Positions 13,901 through 28,900 of a stretch of 64,000 nucleotides of DNA are shown here, one piece after another (positions within the stretch are counted from its first letter, which is position 1; every line of letters starts with the position of its first letter). The stretch is from Ryuthela nishihirai (Eukaryota > Arthropoda > Arachnida > Araneae > Heptathelidae). Below the pieces are notes generated by a model. It saw nothing but the letters and a program-made list of their open reading frames with translations. It was not told the DNA's origin and made no database searches. The stretch spans positions 66,730,446-66,794,445 of the forward strand of contig JAWZYU010000013.1 in NCBI GenBank assembly GCA_038380435.1. The letters run 5' to 3'. Position numbers and translations under genes: made by a program.

Positions 13901-16900
13901 GAAATGTTATACTGCAACGGAAATTCAGTCACTTGGATTTCCATTGCAGTATAACAGTACATAACTTCTAGAACCCTCCCCACCCTTTTATTTTTTTTCT
14001 AGATCCGGATGTGCGTCTACTTATTACTTGTTATATATCGGTTTAATAAAAAGTGATGCAAAATGCTGAAATGTCAAGCAATACTAGTAGCATGACAAAA
14101 CTTTTAGGAGACATGTTCTGACAATCTTCATGTGCAGAGAATATTTTGATTTGCAGCTACTAGGTATCAAATATTTTTTTTATCCCCAAAATATAAATAG
14201 TGTAATAAAACAGATAAATGTAGAGATAACTATAAAAATTATTATGCGAAATACTCGTCATTGATGTAATCTTTTCTTTAATAAGTAGCAAAATCTTTAT
14301 ATTCATATGCATATGAAGGACACATAACTAAAGATTGGATCAGGTAATTTTACTTCTGAGTACAACATATCTGTTCAAAAATGTTTAGATATCTACTATA
14401 AGAATATACCAAATGATTTTGTAATATATTGTACTCAGAAGAATACATATAACATGATTTTGATATAGATACAATATAATTTTGTTACAGTAACGAAACA
14501 CTGTTAGATTGGATCAGGTAATTCTACTTCTGAGTACAACATATCTGTTCAAAAATGTTTAGATATCTACTATAAGAATATACCAAATGATTTTGTAATA
14601 TATTGTACTCAGAAGAATACATATAACATGATTTTGATATAGATACAATATAATTTTGTTACAGTAACGAAACACTGTTAGATTGGATCAGGTAATTTTA
14701 CTTCTGAGTACAACATATCTGTTCAAAAATGTTTAGATATCTACTATAAGAATATACCAAATGATTTTGTAATATATTGTACTCAGAAGAATACATATAA
14801 TATAATTTTGTTACAGTAACGAAACACTGTTAGCAAAACTAATGTTTTTAAAGCTTACATGTTCTGTTTTACAGTTAACGTAATTTTAATTTTTTTTTTG
14901 AAAAATATTTTTTCTTCTGACACAAGATGCATCATTTATTAATTGTATCAATAAACGTAATACCTGACAATGTTTTCTTTTTGATCTAAGGTGATATGTC
15001 TCAGTCACAAAGAAATCAAAACCATGACGAAGCATCTGGTCAAAAACATGGAAACGAGGGAAACGATAAAGTAGAGTTTTCTCAGAAAGACAATATAAAG
15101 AAAATGATGGAATTGCTGGAAAGACTGTCCTTTAGAAAGAATACCAGAGAGAGTGGGAAGAGGAGAGATGCTGCAAAAGAATCAACACATCCCATTGTGA
15201 CTGAGAGAAATGTGAAGGAAAAGGAGTTACGTGAAGGGTTAGAATGGCAAAGTGAAAATGATGAAAAACTGGATGAAGAGATTCTGGAAGGAGGACGAAT
15301 TAAAAAGAAGAATTGCAAGAAAGTTGCTACTGAAATGGTTAGTTCAAATAGAAATTAGTTTACAAGCTTTAACGAAAAAAAGTAACATTTTTATTATAAT
15401 ATGTATGATATGCCAACTTTTACATTAACTTAGCAGTCACGTGAGAGTGAGTTTGTTTGACTCTCAAATGAAATATTTGTTCTCTCTACTGAAATGTAAC
15501 TCCCTTAACAACACTGTGTGTTTGCTACTATGACGATGATTCCTTTCAAATTTCCCCAGGACTTTGCCATATCGAATGCAAATTTATGCTCTGTCGTTCC
15601 CATCACCTGGTTATACTAAACCGGGAGAATTACTTGATGAATCATCAAAAATTAATAAAAGAAACAGTCATGTTGATCAAATGCTTACTAGTTATGTGAG
15701 TTAAAACAGACTTTTGCTAAAAGGCAGGTAATTAATCTGATTTCTCAATGTTACATCAAAAACATGGTTTAAAATGAAGACGGATCAAAAGACACGGGCA
15801 GGAAAGAAATCATCGACCAAATGGCTAACTAATTATTCAACTGGATAGGAGAAGTACTAGAACGCGAAGTGATCTGATATATTCGTGTTTAACAAAAAGA
15901 AATATTAATAAAGAAAGCATATGATTTTCATATACGTGAAGACTACTGTTTTTGTTAGGCCACTTATGACTTGATGGTGCAATATTATACGATAGTAATG
16001 AAGATTCATTGTTACTAATATTTTACTCTTTTGGTAACATATTTCAGAGAATGTGTTCTAAATGACAGCAGTTACGAAAGGAATTTCTTCCATTTCTAAA
16101 GGTTCTCACTAATCTAGTTCAGCTATTGTACAAATTGCACCAGGTCAAGTAGCCCGCATCGGCCAAACCCCTTCGATTTTGTTTCCTAGCTGTACAGATT
16201 GAGAGACTGTTGAAGAAATTTATATATATATGCATTACTAGTTCCACGATTTGAGGTCTAACAAAGTATCCCTCCCTAAACAAATTATGCAATTAAGTCT
16301 AAGGGCTTATAAGCTAAGTAGAATGAAATCATGAAAGTAAAATAAAGTCAAGAAACTAGTAAATAAATCATCCCACAGGGTCTTCTCGTTTCCAGTTAGG
16401 AAGGAGTAAAGATTCTATGAGTAATACAGGAATCATCCATACATCTCGGACCAATCGAATGATTTTCCCGGGGAAACGGTCGTGACTTCTTTATCAAATA
16501 TGGATGTTGATTCTAGTTCTAACAGGAGTGTTCATCTCTGTATATGTCTGAACAGAAAACAGATATCTCCCTGTTCACTAAGATCTGATTCACACAATTT
16601 CCTTCGGTTCAAAATCTAGAGCAGTGGTTCCCAAAAATTGTGTCGAGATCCTGCGTCAAATATATGCCTCAGCATTTGTAGGATAAAAATTCGCAAAAAA
16701 TCTAAACACGTGATTCAGAAGTAATAAAGGAATGCTATTAATTAAATGAACAAAATTATGTAAATATAAATTAAGAATTAATATGCTATGTATTATTATT
16801 TTTATTATTCAGGCTAAGCATTTCTCACAAACAGTACAAAATTCAGCTTATATTTTATATTATTTATTGAAACAACAGCAAACCATAACTGGGAGAAAAT

Positions 16901-19900
16901 TAATGATTTAGTTCTTGAAGATTAACATTTTTGTAGTGTATATATAATTTTTGTAAAATTAAAATGCTTACTTTGAAATATAATCTGAATATTCCAAAAC
17001 AGCTGTTCTTTGAGCGCAATGCTCTGCTCAAATATAATGTATCAATAAAACATGATGTACTCAAAGTTGGACATATTTGACTTCTTGGTGCAGAATAAAA
17101 TGTACAAGCTACCTGAATCGTATTATCATTTGGGGTTCAACATGAACATTTAAAGAGCTGTAGAATGTTATCCATAAGTAATTGACAGAACTTGGTCGCA
17201 TTATTGTACACAACGTAATTTGCTAATTTTTTAGGTTTTAAAAAAATTTAAAAAGGGAATTTAGGAAAAATATAAAAACTTCCAACAAAGTACTCTGGAA
17301 ACTGTAGTGTCTTCTGGCTCTTTAAGAATTAAGGGACACTGTTTTAAAAGCGGACAGATATGAACCTAACTAGAAATGGAGGATCTCTAACAGCAATATC
17401 TGTTTGGTGCTCTTTATAAACTTCTTGCTCACCGAGTGAACTAAAGTGGGTAGGAATATCAAAATTGGTACTTTTGTACCTGTCTTGTCAATATGAAGAC
17501 TTCTCTTTGTGTGTCTCTTGTCAAGATGAAGACGACTCCTTGTGGCATCAATATCATACTAAACGTACTTGATATATATATACATTTCTTTATTTATTTA
17601 CATCTTAAGGTCTCACAAGAACCTACAGAAAAAAGGCTAAAAATCAGCCTGAGGCGGTAGTTTGACTCCCTGCCTCACTTCCAAGATGACGCTCTCTCAT
17701 CTTCAATAGATAGCGAGAGAGTCCACCTCTCTGCACCATCACCATAAAGTCTCAAATATCGAGCAGACTGCTGACTATCGATTCCTAAAACTGACGGCCA
17801 AGGACATAGTTTTCAAGAAATAGGAATGCTTCAGCTGGTCCTCACCGTCACAATGGCTGCTCTGCTGTCATTTGAAGAGGGGAAGCCAGGAGACAGAGCA
17901 TTTGGGTTGGGTTGTTTTACCTCTGAGCGGCACTTTTTTTGCACACCATGGGCTAAATGGCCAGGTCACAAGGACCCCGAAGGCTCAGGGAAGGTTGGGG
18001 GAGGGGACCCACTGGAACAGCTGTTGGGAGACAGATGGTAGCCTTCCGTCAAGGCCATCCAGCGTGTTCTTTAACGTGCACAGGGTATGGCTCTCCCGCA
18101 CACGGGGCCACGGCGTAACGTCCCATCCGACGGACGGCGGCCTTTCCAAGCCCATCGGTGTCCCCTACTGACCGTGGGCAGGGCGGGGAATTTTGCGGAG
18201 ATAAATCTCAACGCTGACCCAGCTGGGACTTGAACCTGGGAACTACAGATTACGAGCCTGGCGCGATACCGACTGAGCCACCCCCTCCCAGGAGACGGAG
18301 CACTGGCCATTCCAACCAGCTCTCTCTCCCTTTCCACGCAGCTAGTGAGACACGCCCTTTACCCCACAAAAATTGAGATAACTACTTGTCTCAATTTTGA
18401 CTCTGAACGCCCTAAATGTAAAGAATTTGTTGAAGTTCATCTAGAGACCTGAATAAGTAAGTTCATCTTGAATATATACGAGTACATATATATAGGAAAC
18501 AGCAAACCCATGATGAAAGTTACGCAAAATTCAACTTATATTTTATATTATTCATTGAAACAACAGTTTACATACCACATTCTTATAATAATGTTTATCG
18601 ATACTTAAATTAGTTTTTCGATTAAAATATTGTGGTATTCCATATGGTAGCTACTGGAATAAAGAGTTAACCTGCCAAAAAAATTATCATCATTTTGCTC
18701 TTATCTGGATGAGGAATTTCTCGAAAATATTTAATGTTAACTAAATATTTCTTCTTGGACACCTTGGTGCTTATCAAGTCCGTCTTGGTAAACTTTGGTT
18801 CTCTCCCCTTAAAAAGTGAACCCCAAGTGAGTGCTGAAACTATCATCTGTGTCAAACGTTCTAAACCAGACGAACTTAATTCTTTGGAATGTCAACAAAA
18901 ACATGGTAATATTTTATAATATCACATTTCTTCAACCTTAAAATGAATGTATCCCCTCTTGTTCTTGTTCCTATTAAAACTGGTTAAAACTAACAGAGAA
19001 CAACCATATTTGTTGAAAATAAACGAGAGAGAAAATTCTATTCATACAGTTTTTCTTCACGCATATCTTTAACTATTCAGTCCTCACCTGCCCTTATGGA
19101 AACAGTATCTGAAAAACTATCTTTAATGAATATAAAACAATTAAATAACGTAAATTTATGAATATTATTTTCCACATGAGAAATTGTAATATATTTACAG
19201 TTGATAGAGAATTCTTTTAATATTTTACTTTCATTTCATTTTTTATTAATTTTGATAGCTTTTTTTTATCCAAGACCTTTATTTGTCACCAAATAACAAT
19301 ATCATGCTACATAGGTTGTTAGATGAAAAAAAAAATAATTCAAGATTGAGACGGTCAAAGGGACTTTCATATTATTTTCGCCTTTCACTTTGATCACAGA
19401 CGATTGGCGGAGTATTCTGAAGTTGCTGATCATCTTTTCAGCTTCATTTAGACTAAGTTCCTTATGATCTCCAGATATACTGGTTTTCCTTTCAGTTTCA
19501 TTTGGAGGCAAATTTCTTTGGCAAAACGAAATGACAGAAACAGAATTAATAGGGCAACTATATTTAAAATTATTTGCATAAACAAATACACTCATGAACC
19601 TTAATATTTTGATTCCCTGCTTAAGAGCATGTTTGGCCGCCTTTCTCAGCGATAATCGCTTGCCCCAAGGTGGTATCGACCCCACTTGTCAGCTGAAGGT
19701 GTCCTTAGATATTCTATACCAGCTGAACAGAATGACATCCCGATGTTCAGTTATCGACTAAGGTACTGGCATGGATCAACGAAGGCTGCGTTCCACTGCA
19801 TCCCACAAATGTTGGATAGGATTGTTGTCAGGGAAATTTGGCAGCCAGAGCTTCACACGAAATGCTTGGACGCGATCCCCAAACCATTCCTGCACAACAT

Positions 19901-22900
19901 TGTGACGTGGGGCATGGTCTTGCTTAGGGAGTCCTGTGCTATTCGGATATATGGGCACCATCTAAGCACAACTTGGTCTGCAACAATGTAGAGCTGGGGA
20001 TGTATTGAACAGAGAGAAAAGGACTAATGATGTTCATGAGAACAATCCCCATATCAGGATACTACCCTCTGCGACCTGTTTACCTCCAACCCTTGCAGTA
20101 TGGTTGCAGCTGTTCACATTGGCACCATCCACTACGCACCTATCCATCTGCACTGATGCATACAATTACACAATAGTGGAGTTGGTACCTGGCCTCATCG
20201 GACCAGACTACTCTTCTCCAGTTGTCCAAAAATCCAGTCATGATATTCCTGTTCCCACTGCAGCTACAGCTGTTGATGACGGCCAGTCAACATCGGCACA
20301 TGAACAGGCACCGACTTCATAGGCACACACTGAAAAGCATTAGCTGGATTGTGTGCTTGGAAAAGTTTTTATGCCATTAAAGTGTGGGTTCGTGAGCCAT
20401 CTTTCGTACCATACAACAAGTACCAAATGGTGTTCACCTCAACTGTCACCAAGTGGTGGTCTCATTCTAACACGTTGCGTGGATCTGTGTTCGTTTTCGG
20501 ACCATTCCCACCATACCTTCACTGGGCATCATGGTAAATGAACACCAGGATGCCATTCTGTCCATCTGGTGCCTCTCGAACAGCCAGCAATGCCTGCGGT
20601 TTCTGAGATGTTGGCCATTGCCTTCTACGCACTGGTAATCATACCCCATTAGAAATTTGACAAGTCCATCCTTTCTCCATTGCTTCGCCTTCATGCTGAC
20701 GAACTGATGCCCTGCCCGTGCTGTCTATATATATTCCTCGCCGGTCAGTGATATCACTGCTATGTACTGTGAGGAGCATCCACTCATGGGGACAGGGATG
20801 GTCATAATGATCTGGCCTATGAGTGCATGTAATTCTCATTTTTAAACCTGATGTTAACTTTCTTCACAGCACTGTAAAAAGAATCTTAAAACGTAATTCA
20901 TAATGTATATGCCTTTTTCTGTGTATTTTGCAAATTATGTCAATATACAGTGCAATAATACTTAAACTTGTGATAATATTGAAATTTACACTAATATTAT
21001 GGGTGAATATGCGTGACGATTGCTCTCCATACGGGCCCTGCCAACGTTGCATCAATGAAACTGGTGGGGAAATATGATGCAATGTTGGAGAGTGTTCAGT
21101 AGTGATTTGTTGTTATGCGTTTTCTACCAAATCGTTTTTTTTTTACGTTCGTCTATAAAATGAATGATCAGTATCTGGAAAACAAATTAATGATTAATTT
21201 CTGTCTAAACTTGGCAAGACAACGCCGGTAATTCGTCCAATGTTAAAGCAGGTTTATGGAAAGGATACGGTGGCAACAGTTCGTGTTTAAGATTCGGTTA
21301 AAAGGTTTCGCGAATGCAGAGAAAAGGGGCAGATGAGCGACCCGGGGTGTGGGGGGACCAGGGGATCTAGACCCCCACTGAAAATCTGGTCATCTTTTAC
21401 GAAGTCCCAAACTTGCCTACCTGCTTTGAAATCCGAAGCAGCTGTCTTTGTATAATATTATTTTGGCCCCATAGTACATATTTGTTCGATACTAAAGTAA
21501 AATTAAAAAAACAACTATAAAATTTCATTCCATATGAAATATCATTATTATAACCATTTCATTTTTATATTTCTTTCCCTTTAAGTAATTAGAAAACCCT
21601 ACTCTAGTCATTTTCTCAGACACCACCACAAAAACTAAATTCTCGTCTCCTTCCCACCTAAACAAAATCATGGGTACGTCGCTGCCCCCCGATATCCGAA
21701 TTTTTGCACCACGCGAAAAGCTTCCACTCAAATAGTACTCTGGTTACAAACTTTCCTGGTAAGGATTCAACTTACAATGCTCTAACAACCTCTATACTCC
21801 TCTGATTTATCACCATGTGATTTCTATTTATTCCCCAAACTGAAAACTCACCTGAAAAGAGATTCTTTTGAGACAGTAGAGTTTGTTCCGTGACTAACGT
21901 TCTAAACAACCTAATTTAAAACGACTTCCAGATCTACTACGAACGCTGTAAATAAAGATGGCGTCGTTATATAGAAGCTCAAGGAGAGTATTTCGAAGGA
22001 AAAAATTAATACTATTAAGATCTGTTTTGTAAGTGAATAAAATAATTCCTATTACTTTATTGCCCCGCCTTTTATGATATTTATTTTTAGATGCAATACT
22101 CACTAAAAACTATAATTGAGCATATAAAAAAATATAATTATTTTTCTCTACACAATGTTGGCGTACGTACTGATTATATATAGCTGGCTAAAGATCATGC
22201 TTACATCATACAACGCGTTCCAATTTAAATATAATTTGTAAAACATATTGTAAAACAAATATCGCCTCATAAACTGTTTACGGGAGTTATAGGGAAAGTG
22301 TCTGTAGATATGTTTGAATTAATAGTGAAAATATTAAAAAAAACGTCCTTTCTCTCAAAACACCCTGTTGAGACACAATTTGATGACTAATAAGCTGGGT
22401 GATTATCTCCCACAGCGATAAAAAAAACTCACAATGGTGCCTCGTACTGTGCATGAGGCTATCTAAAAATGCTAGGAGGTAGGAAGTGTCATTTACATAT
22501 AAGGATCACTTGCAACTCGTTTGTGGGAGGGAGGGAAATCGAAAAATGAAACATGCCTTTTTATAGTATCTGAAACATGCTCTATGGGGCTGCGGTCCAG
22601 TGAACTTGCGTACTGACCACTCCATACAGCTGATGATGTTCACCTATGCATATTGGTCGACTGATTATTGCTAATCATTATATGAGTATATCACTATGCA
22701 TATCGGTCGCATATTAGTCAAGCCCTGGGGGGACGGGAATTATTGTCCTATAAAATGAAATTGTCGCTCAAGTGCGCCTACATAAGATTGCTTTTCTGTG
22801 TTTGTGAGAAGTCACTGTGCCAGTAGAAACCACATAGATACGTTTTGTCTTATCCATTACACTGCCACCTCCAAAAGTTGCTATCTCGATGATATTAGAT

Positions 22901-25900
22901 GAATGATGGCGTGCCCCCTTTTTCCTCGTAGATGGGTGTTGTCTTGAGCCGTTCTGCTGAACAAATATGATTCATCAATAAAGAGTACTGAGCTCCACTG
23001 ATGTTAAGTCCAATCACGACGTTGTCTGCTAAATTCAGTTGCTCCCTACTGCGACATGGCGTAAAAACCAAATGACTTACTGGCCGAGGAGAATAGACAC
23101 CACTTTCATGAAGCCTCCTGCTAATGTTGGAAGTTGAAACAAGGGTTTAAGTAGCCACAAAGAGGTGAGAAAGTTGTCGAACCAACGTCGTGTGAATATG
23201 TTTACGAGTAATAAGTCGAAGATATCGTCATTTGCTGTTGTTGCCCTTAGGACACTCATTGATTGTTTTTGGAAATATTATTTTTTTCTTGAAACTTCTC
23301 TTTGCCATATGCTGTTGAATATCCCTAACACTATAGAAGGGTTCACACTGAAACATGTTCTGTCGATGTGTGTGTGTGTGTGGTGGTGGTGGGGGGGGGT
23401 TGTCAGTCGGTAGCGTGTCAGGCTCATAATCTGTAGTTCCCACGTTCGAGTCCCAGCTGGGCCAGTGTTAAGATTTCTCTCTACAGAACTCTCTACCCTG
23501 CCTACGGTCAATAGGGGATACCGATGGGCTTGGAAAAGCCTCCGTCAGTAAGATGTGATGTTAAGCTGTGTCACCGTGTGCGGGAGAGTCATACCCTGAG
23601 CTCATTAAAGAATACGTTGAATAACCTTGACCGAAGACTACCATCTGTCTCCTAACAGTTGTCCACTGGGTCCCCTTACCCAACCGTCTCTAAGCCCGTG
23701 GGGTCCCCGTGACCTGGCCATTTTGTCCAATGAGTTTAAAAAGCGCCGCTCAGATATAAAGCAACTTACAGTCTAATGACGCAAGTCAGGAGGTTTTCTC
23801 GACAAATCAGAAGGTTCTTTACCCCTGAGTTAGGGAACTCGTAATCTAATCCTTCGGTATTAGATGCGTTTTTAAATATCGTTTGTAGCTTATTATAATT
23901 ACATTTCAATTAATAATTTATTCTAAATTTTTTTATCTACTAGTACATTTTTTTCGTTTTAAAACAAACAATGCTCTTATTTTACAGTTTTCACTATAAA
24001 ATCAACGAGGTAAAGATATGACAAACTGATGGGTTCCCATCTGGGTTTGTTCGTTTCAAGGTTTATAAGAATTAGCATTAAAGAGAAATCGTGCATGCCA
24101 GGGGTATGTGTGTGATAGAAAGTTCGATACTGTAAAGAGCTAAAATTTATTTATTTTCAGATATTCCGTTTTCTGCCATTTGTTATAAAGAGAAATTTTC
24201 TTTTTATGTTTATTGCGAGTATTTTTGTTCCAGGAGAGGGTACAAGATGATTCTGTGCAGCTGAGTTATTTCTATCAACTGTATTTGGCTTCACTGAAGG
24301 ATGATTTTCAAGCATCTGATTATCGTCGAATGCAAAGGATGGTGATGGGCAAACAGCATGGTAAGTGAGGCAACAGTTTCTATTAGAGAAATTGATAGAA
24401 ATTCAAATTCAAATATCAGTATTGAATTTCGAAGTAATACGTTTCTTCATTGTGCTTCAATTTATTGAGATTTAGCAGAAGTTTAAGTTTTAAAAATCAG
24501 TATGTTATTTGAGTAATTGAAAGCGGAGAACATTCCATAGTTTTTGAGTAGGTATCAGAAGATGGATAGTTTCATAAGAACTAATGAACTATTAGTTATC
24601 GATACAGTTTCCCCAATAGCTGTGAAACTTACGTGGATCAAGTACGTTCCGTCCCGATGGCAAAGTAGCTACAGTGCTTTGCTGCGGATTAAAGGGCCTT
24701 CGTTCGAGCCCCGGATGGCTAAATGGCCAATTCACAGGGACGCCAAAGGCTGAGAAAAGGTGGGGGAAAGACAGATGAAAATTTTTCCTCAAGGACATCC
24801 ACCGTATTCTTTAGCATGCAGAGGGTATGGCTCTACTGCACAAGGCTTTACATCCCGTCCGACAGATGGCGGTGTTTCGAAGACCATTGGTGTCCTATTT
24901 CTGATGGAGAGCAGTTGGGAGTTTAACGGAGATAAATGATGACACTGACACAGATAGGGATGGAACCTGAGAACACAGATAGGGATGGATCCTGAGAACA
25001 CAGATAGGGATGGAATCTGAGAACACAGATAAGGATGGAACCTGAGAACACAGATAGGGATGGAACCTGAGAACACAGATAGGGATGGAACCTAAGAACA
25101 CAGATAGGGATGGAACCTGAGAACTGGCGCGGTACTGATTGAGACAAACCCCGCTCCTGGCTTATCAGTTAAAAATAATACGCTTTACTGTATCACAACT
25201 CTTCCTGTTTTATGTAAATGAAAATGAGGAGGCCAAATGGCCCTCCTGATTCCCTCTTTCTCTGAAAGGTCCTGGGTACTTTCTAATAATGTGTTACTGC
25301 ATAGATAGTTCTACAATGGAAAAAAAAAAGTTATATTCCTCCTTTAAATGTAAAATATAAACATATCAAACGTCAAAATAATAATTTCTTCATTCAGACT
25401 GAATCCTGCTTTAGTAATAATGTCAGGGATACTTAGCTTTAGCATGATCGCTACAAGTCCTTGATAGAAGAATTCATAAAATGCAGCTCAAAATGAGAGA
25501 AGAGTTTAAGATGTTGTTGAAACACCAATCATTCATGGATAATTAATGTATATAGTGTATTAATATTGCTTGAGAGATGACAATGCATTCCTTTTAATGT
25601 TTAGGTAGTGCATCCCGAAAACAGATAGATATAAGCCCTGACTTGAATACATCTGGCCAAGGACACAAAAAAGAGGAAAACATTGAACCAATGTTTCCTG
25701 GAACTGGAAGAGTTAGGAAATTTATGGACTTTATGTTTCACTTTCTGGGTGGAGAACACAAAAAAGCTGAGTATATTGAACCAATGTTTTCTGACAGTGG
25801 AAGAGTTAGGAAATTTATGGACCTTCTAGATAGTTTGTTACTTGAAAAGAATATCAAGGAGAGAAAGGAGAGTGCTATTGGTGCAAAAGGATCAACTTAT

Positions 25901-28900
25901 AATTCGACGTTTTTAAGAAATGACCAGGGGAAGGAGTTGTGTGAAGGTGGAAACCGCAAAGCAGGCAATGTTGAAGAACTGACTGAAGAAGAAGTTGATG
26001 ATCGGAAGGAGTGTGCTGGAGTTTCATCTGAAATGGTGAGTAAAAACAGAAATTAATTCCTTTTAGTGCAAATAAAAAATGTAACATTTTTATTGCGATG
26101 TGATTTCCTACGCAAAAGTGGAAAGGGCAATGCATTTAGTAGGCCAGCCGCACGAAAGTGATTCTGTTCGAATCTTAGTTAAGATATTAAATGCCTTTCT
26201 CTGAGATTTATTTTACAAGAATAGCAGATCTCAACAATTTTGTTCCACTCGTTAGTAGTTGAAAAAAAATAACATGTTAATTTCTTTGACTGAAAGTATG
26301 CATTATAGGCATGTAGGTTGGTTTTTTTTGAGGTTTCATGGTATTTGAACGACTAAGACACATATTGCGGTGTATTATACTCACGAATGCAAATATATAC
26401 ATAGAGTACTTGTCTTGGAAATTGCCTCACCTACAAGGAGTGCTCGCTTTGACCTCAAAACAGTTGGAGTGATAGATAGCAATGTAGATATGAAACGATT
26501 ATGTTTGTCAATCAGCTGATTTTTACGTACGAAAACATGGTGTACATCAGTGAGGAATATGACCTCCTTGAGCAAGGATATAAGCGGACAAATTCAAAAA
26601 GGTGGCGAATATCAGCGTGGCGAGCATTGAGTCATGCTTTATGCACCCGTTCCGTGAGCGGGACAACAGTGGTAGGGAATTTAGAGACAGTAGTCAATGA
26701 ACATCCCATCATATCCCAAACGTGTTTGATGGGCGAAAAGTGAAGTGGGAAATTCCACGTGTCCTAGAGTTCCTCCACGAGTCTCTCCACGTGTCCCAGA
26801 AGTGGGAAACATGGAGGCCAAGGAAGCATATTAGCATCTTGTAGGCACTTTCGGGATAAGAAAGTCACATGTGGACGGGCATTGTTCTATTGAAAAAAGT
26901 AGCGATTGCGATGGAATATAGAAAGGGTAGAAACACTGGGGTCTGTAAATGGTAGCTAGGCATAAACTGGAAGGAGAGCTGTGTACCAATTCTCAGTGAT
27001 GATGCATAGAACCCGCCAGATCTAGCGCCTAATGTCCGACCCCGCCTTCTCATGGTGCAGGCCGTTAGTACCTTTCAAAAGAGATATTCTCTTTTGGAAG
27101 GGAACGGAAGTGGAGGGCTGCCAGTTCAGCATGGCCTACTGATCTGGTCATCTATGGCCACATTTTTCTATTTTTTTTTCAACCCTGCTCTGGAGTGGTC
27201 AACTTCACAGGCTCCTGGTGCTGACCATTTATACCTACCAGACTGGACGTTTTATGGATTTGAGCTTGATTGTGGATCCTGGTTTGCTGCACTGGTAGGA
27301 GAGAATCTGTCACTGTGTTTTCTGTTTGCTTCTGGATTGCCAGCCCTAAGTGAACAGAGGCATGGGATACCTTATATCAGCTGGTGGATAATCCTGATCA
27401 GAGGCCATCGCAGGTACCTGAACCTCACTTGGCTAGTTGGACATCGTCAAACCTAAACTGGAGTAATGTGTCTCAGGCAGGCCATGTGGCTCTTGAAAAA
27501 GTCCACTTGAAAAGGTGGTGCCTGAAGTTCCTACCAGCATCGGTGACTTCAGCCTTTAGCGGAGAAGGAACAGGTCTTTGCCCAATGCCTGCGATCTGGG
27601 GGCTGTTTGATATTGTTGGCGCTACCAATCTCAATAAACCTAAATTCTTTAAAAATCCTACTAATCATTTTCTCTCTGCAGGAACGTGGAACGTGAGGAC
27701 ATTACATAGAGATTATTCTCTTGATGTCCTCACGCAGGAATTCCAGCGCTATAACCTAGATATTCTAGGCTTGCAAGAGACCAGATGGATAGGTAAAGGT
27801 GAGATACTTAAAGATAACTTTAAATTTATCGTTTCAAGGAGGGAGGATGGTAAGCATCTTCATGATGTAGGTTTTGTTTCTCTACAAATTCCCCAGTGAT
27901 GTTCTTCTTGGATATGACTTCATTAATAACGATTTCTTAGAGCAAAATTTAAAACAAAAATTAAAGACTTGAATGTCATCTGTTGTTATGCCCCCACAGA
28001 AGACTCTGATGAGAAAGAGAATGATATGTTTTACAGCCAGTTTCAGGATATTTTGATTTCTGTGATAGGTGGTACTGATTCTGACCTTTGGGCAGGAGTT
28101 TTAGGTCCCTTTGGCATTGATTGTTCCAATGTCAATCGGGAACGTCTCCTATAGGTAAGTAAATTTAATGGTTTACGAATAACTAACACATATTATAAAT
28201 ATCGGGACATTTATAAATATACATAGGTTTCACCTAAGGGGTTGCACAGGAATATGATAGATTATATTTTAATTAACAGCAAATGGGCTAGTTCAGTTAG
28301 GAATCTGATCATACAGGAAGCCGAAATTGGGTCTGACCATTAGCTGGTCAAAAGTGTCTTGTAGCTGAAGCTTAAGAAATGTTGTGCTAAGGTGCTACTT
28401 TCAACACTGAAGGTCTCAAAGATCCAGATATTGTCAAACCATACCATGATAGCCTATTTAGTCATCATGACAATAGTAGTTTGCTTACTGTGAAAGTTGA
28501 GAAAGAATGGGATCAGTTTAAACAGGCTTTTCATGAAACCTACAGTTTTGAAAACAATTCTTTTGGGTAAAAGGAAACAGAAGAAACAGAATTATTTGAG
28601 TGATAAGGCTATGGAACTTATTTCTGAAAGAAGGAAGTGTAGGATTAATATGAATCAACACCCTACTAGTCCTAACAGAAGGCATTACAACGAGCTTAAT
28701 AAGCATGTAAAAGATCAGTTAACTGCTGATAAGAATCTTTGGCTTGATAGCTTGGCTGACAAAGCTGTGGAAGCAGTTAGACAGCACAAAAGCAGGGGGT
28801 TGTACCAGATTATTAATGTTTTATGCGGGAAGAAACAGACAGGTAAACAGAAATTAAGGGATAAACATGGCAAGATGGTTGAAGGTGAGAATTCTGTGAT

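Noticed and set aside
18820..18905. Frame ending QQKHG before GTAATA, reminiscent of the KQHG end of exon 4
   Set aside because: No convincing acceptor and no [12 protein letters not shown] helix; similarity is limited to a few residues.
19302..19685. 127-codon minus-strand open frame
   Set aside because: No recognisable domain and it is AT-rich; it runs up to the edge of a Tc1-like remnant and looks like chance.
27052..27456. 134-codon frame at the start of LINE A as a separate gene
   Set aside because: The same DNA is repeated at the start of LINE B (about 44.64-44.98 kb) with changes that break the frame; it is LINE 5' sequence.
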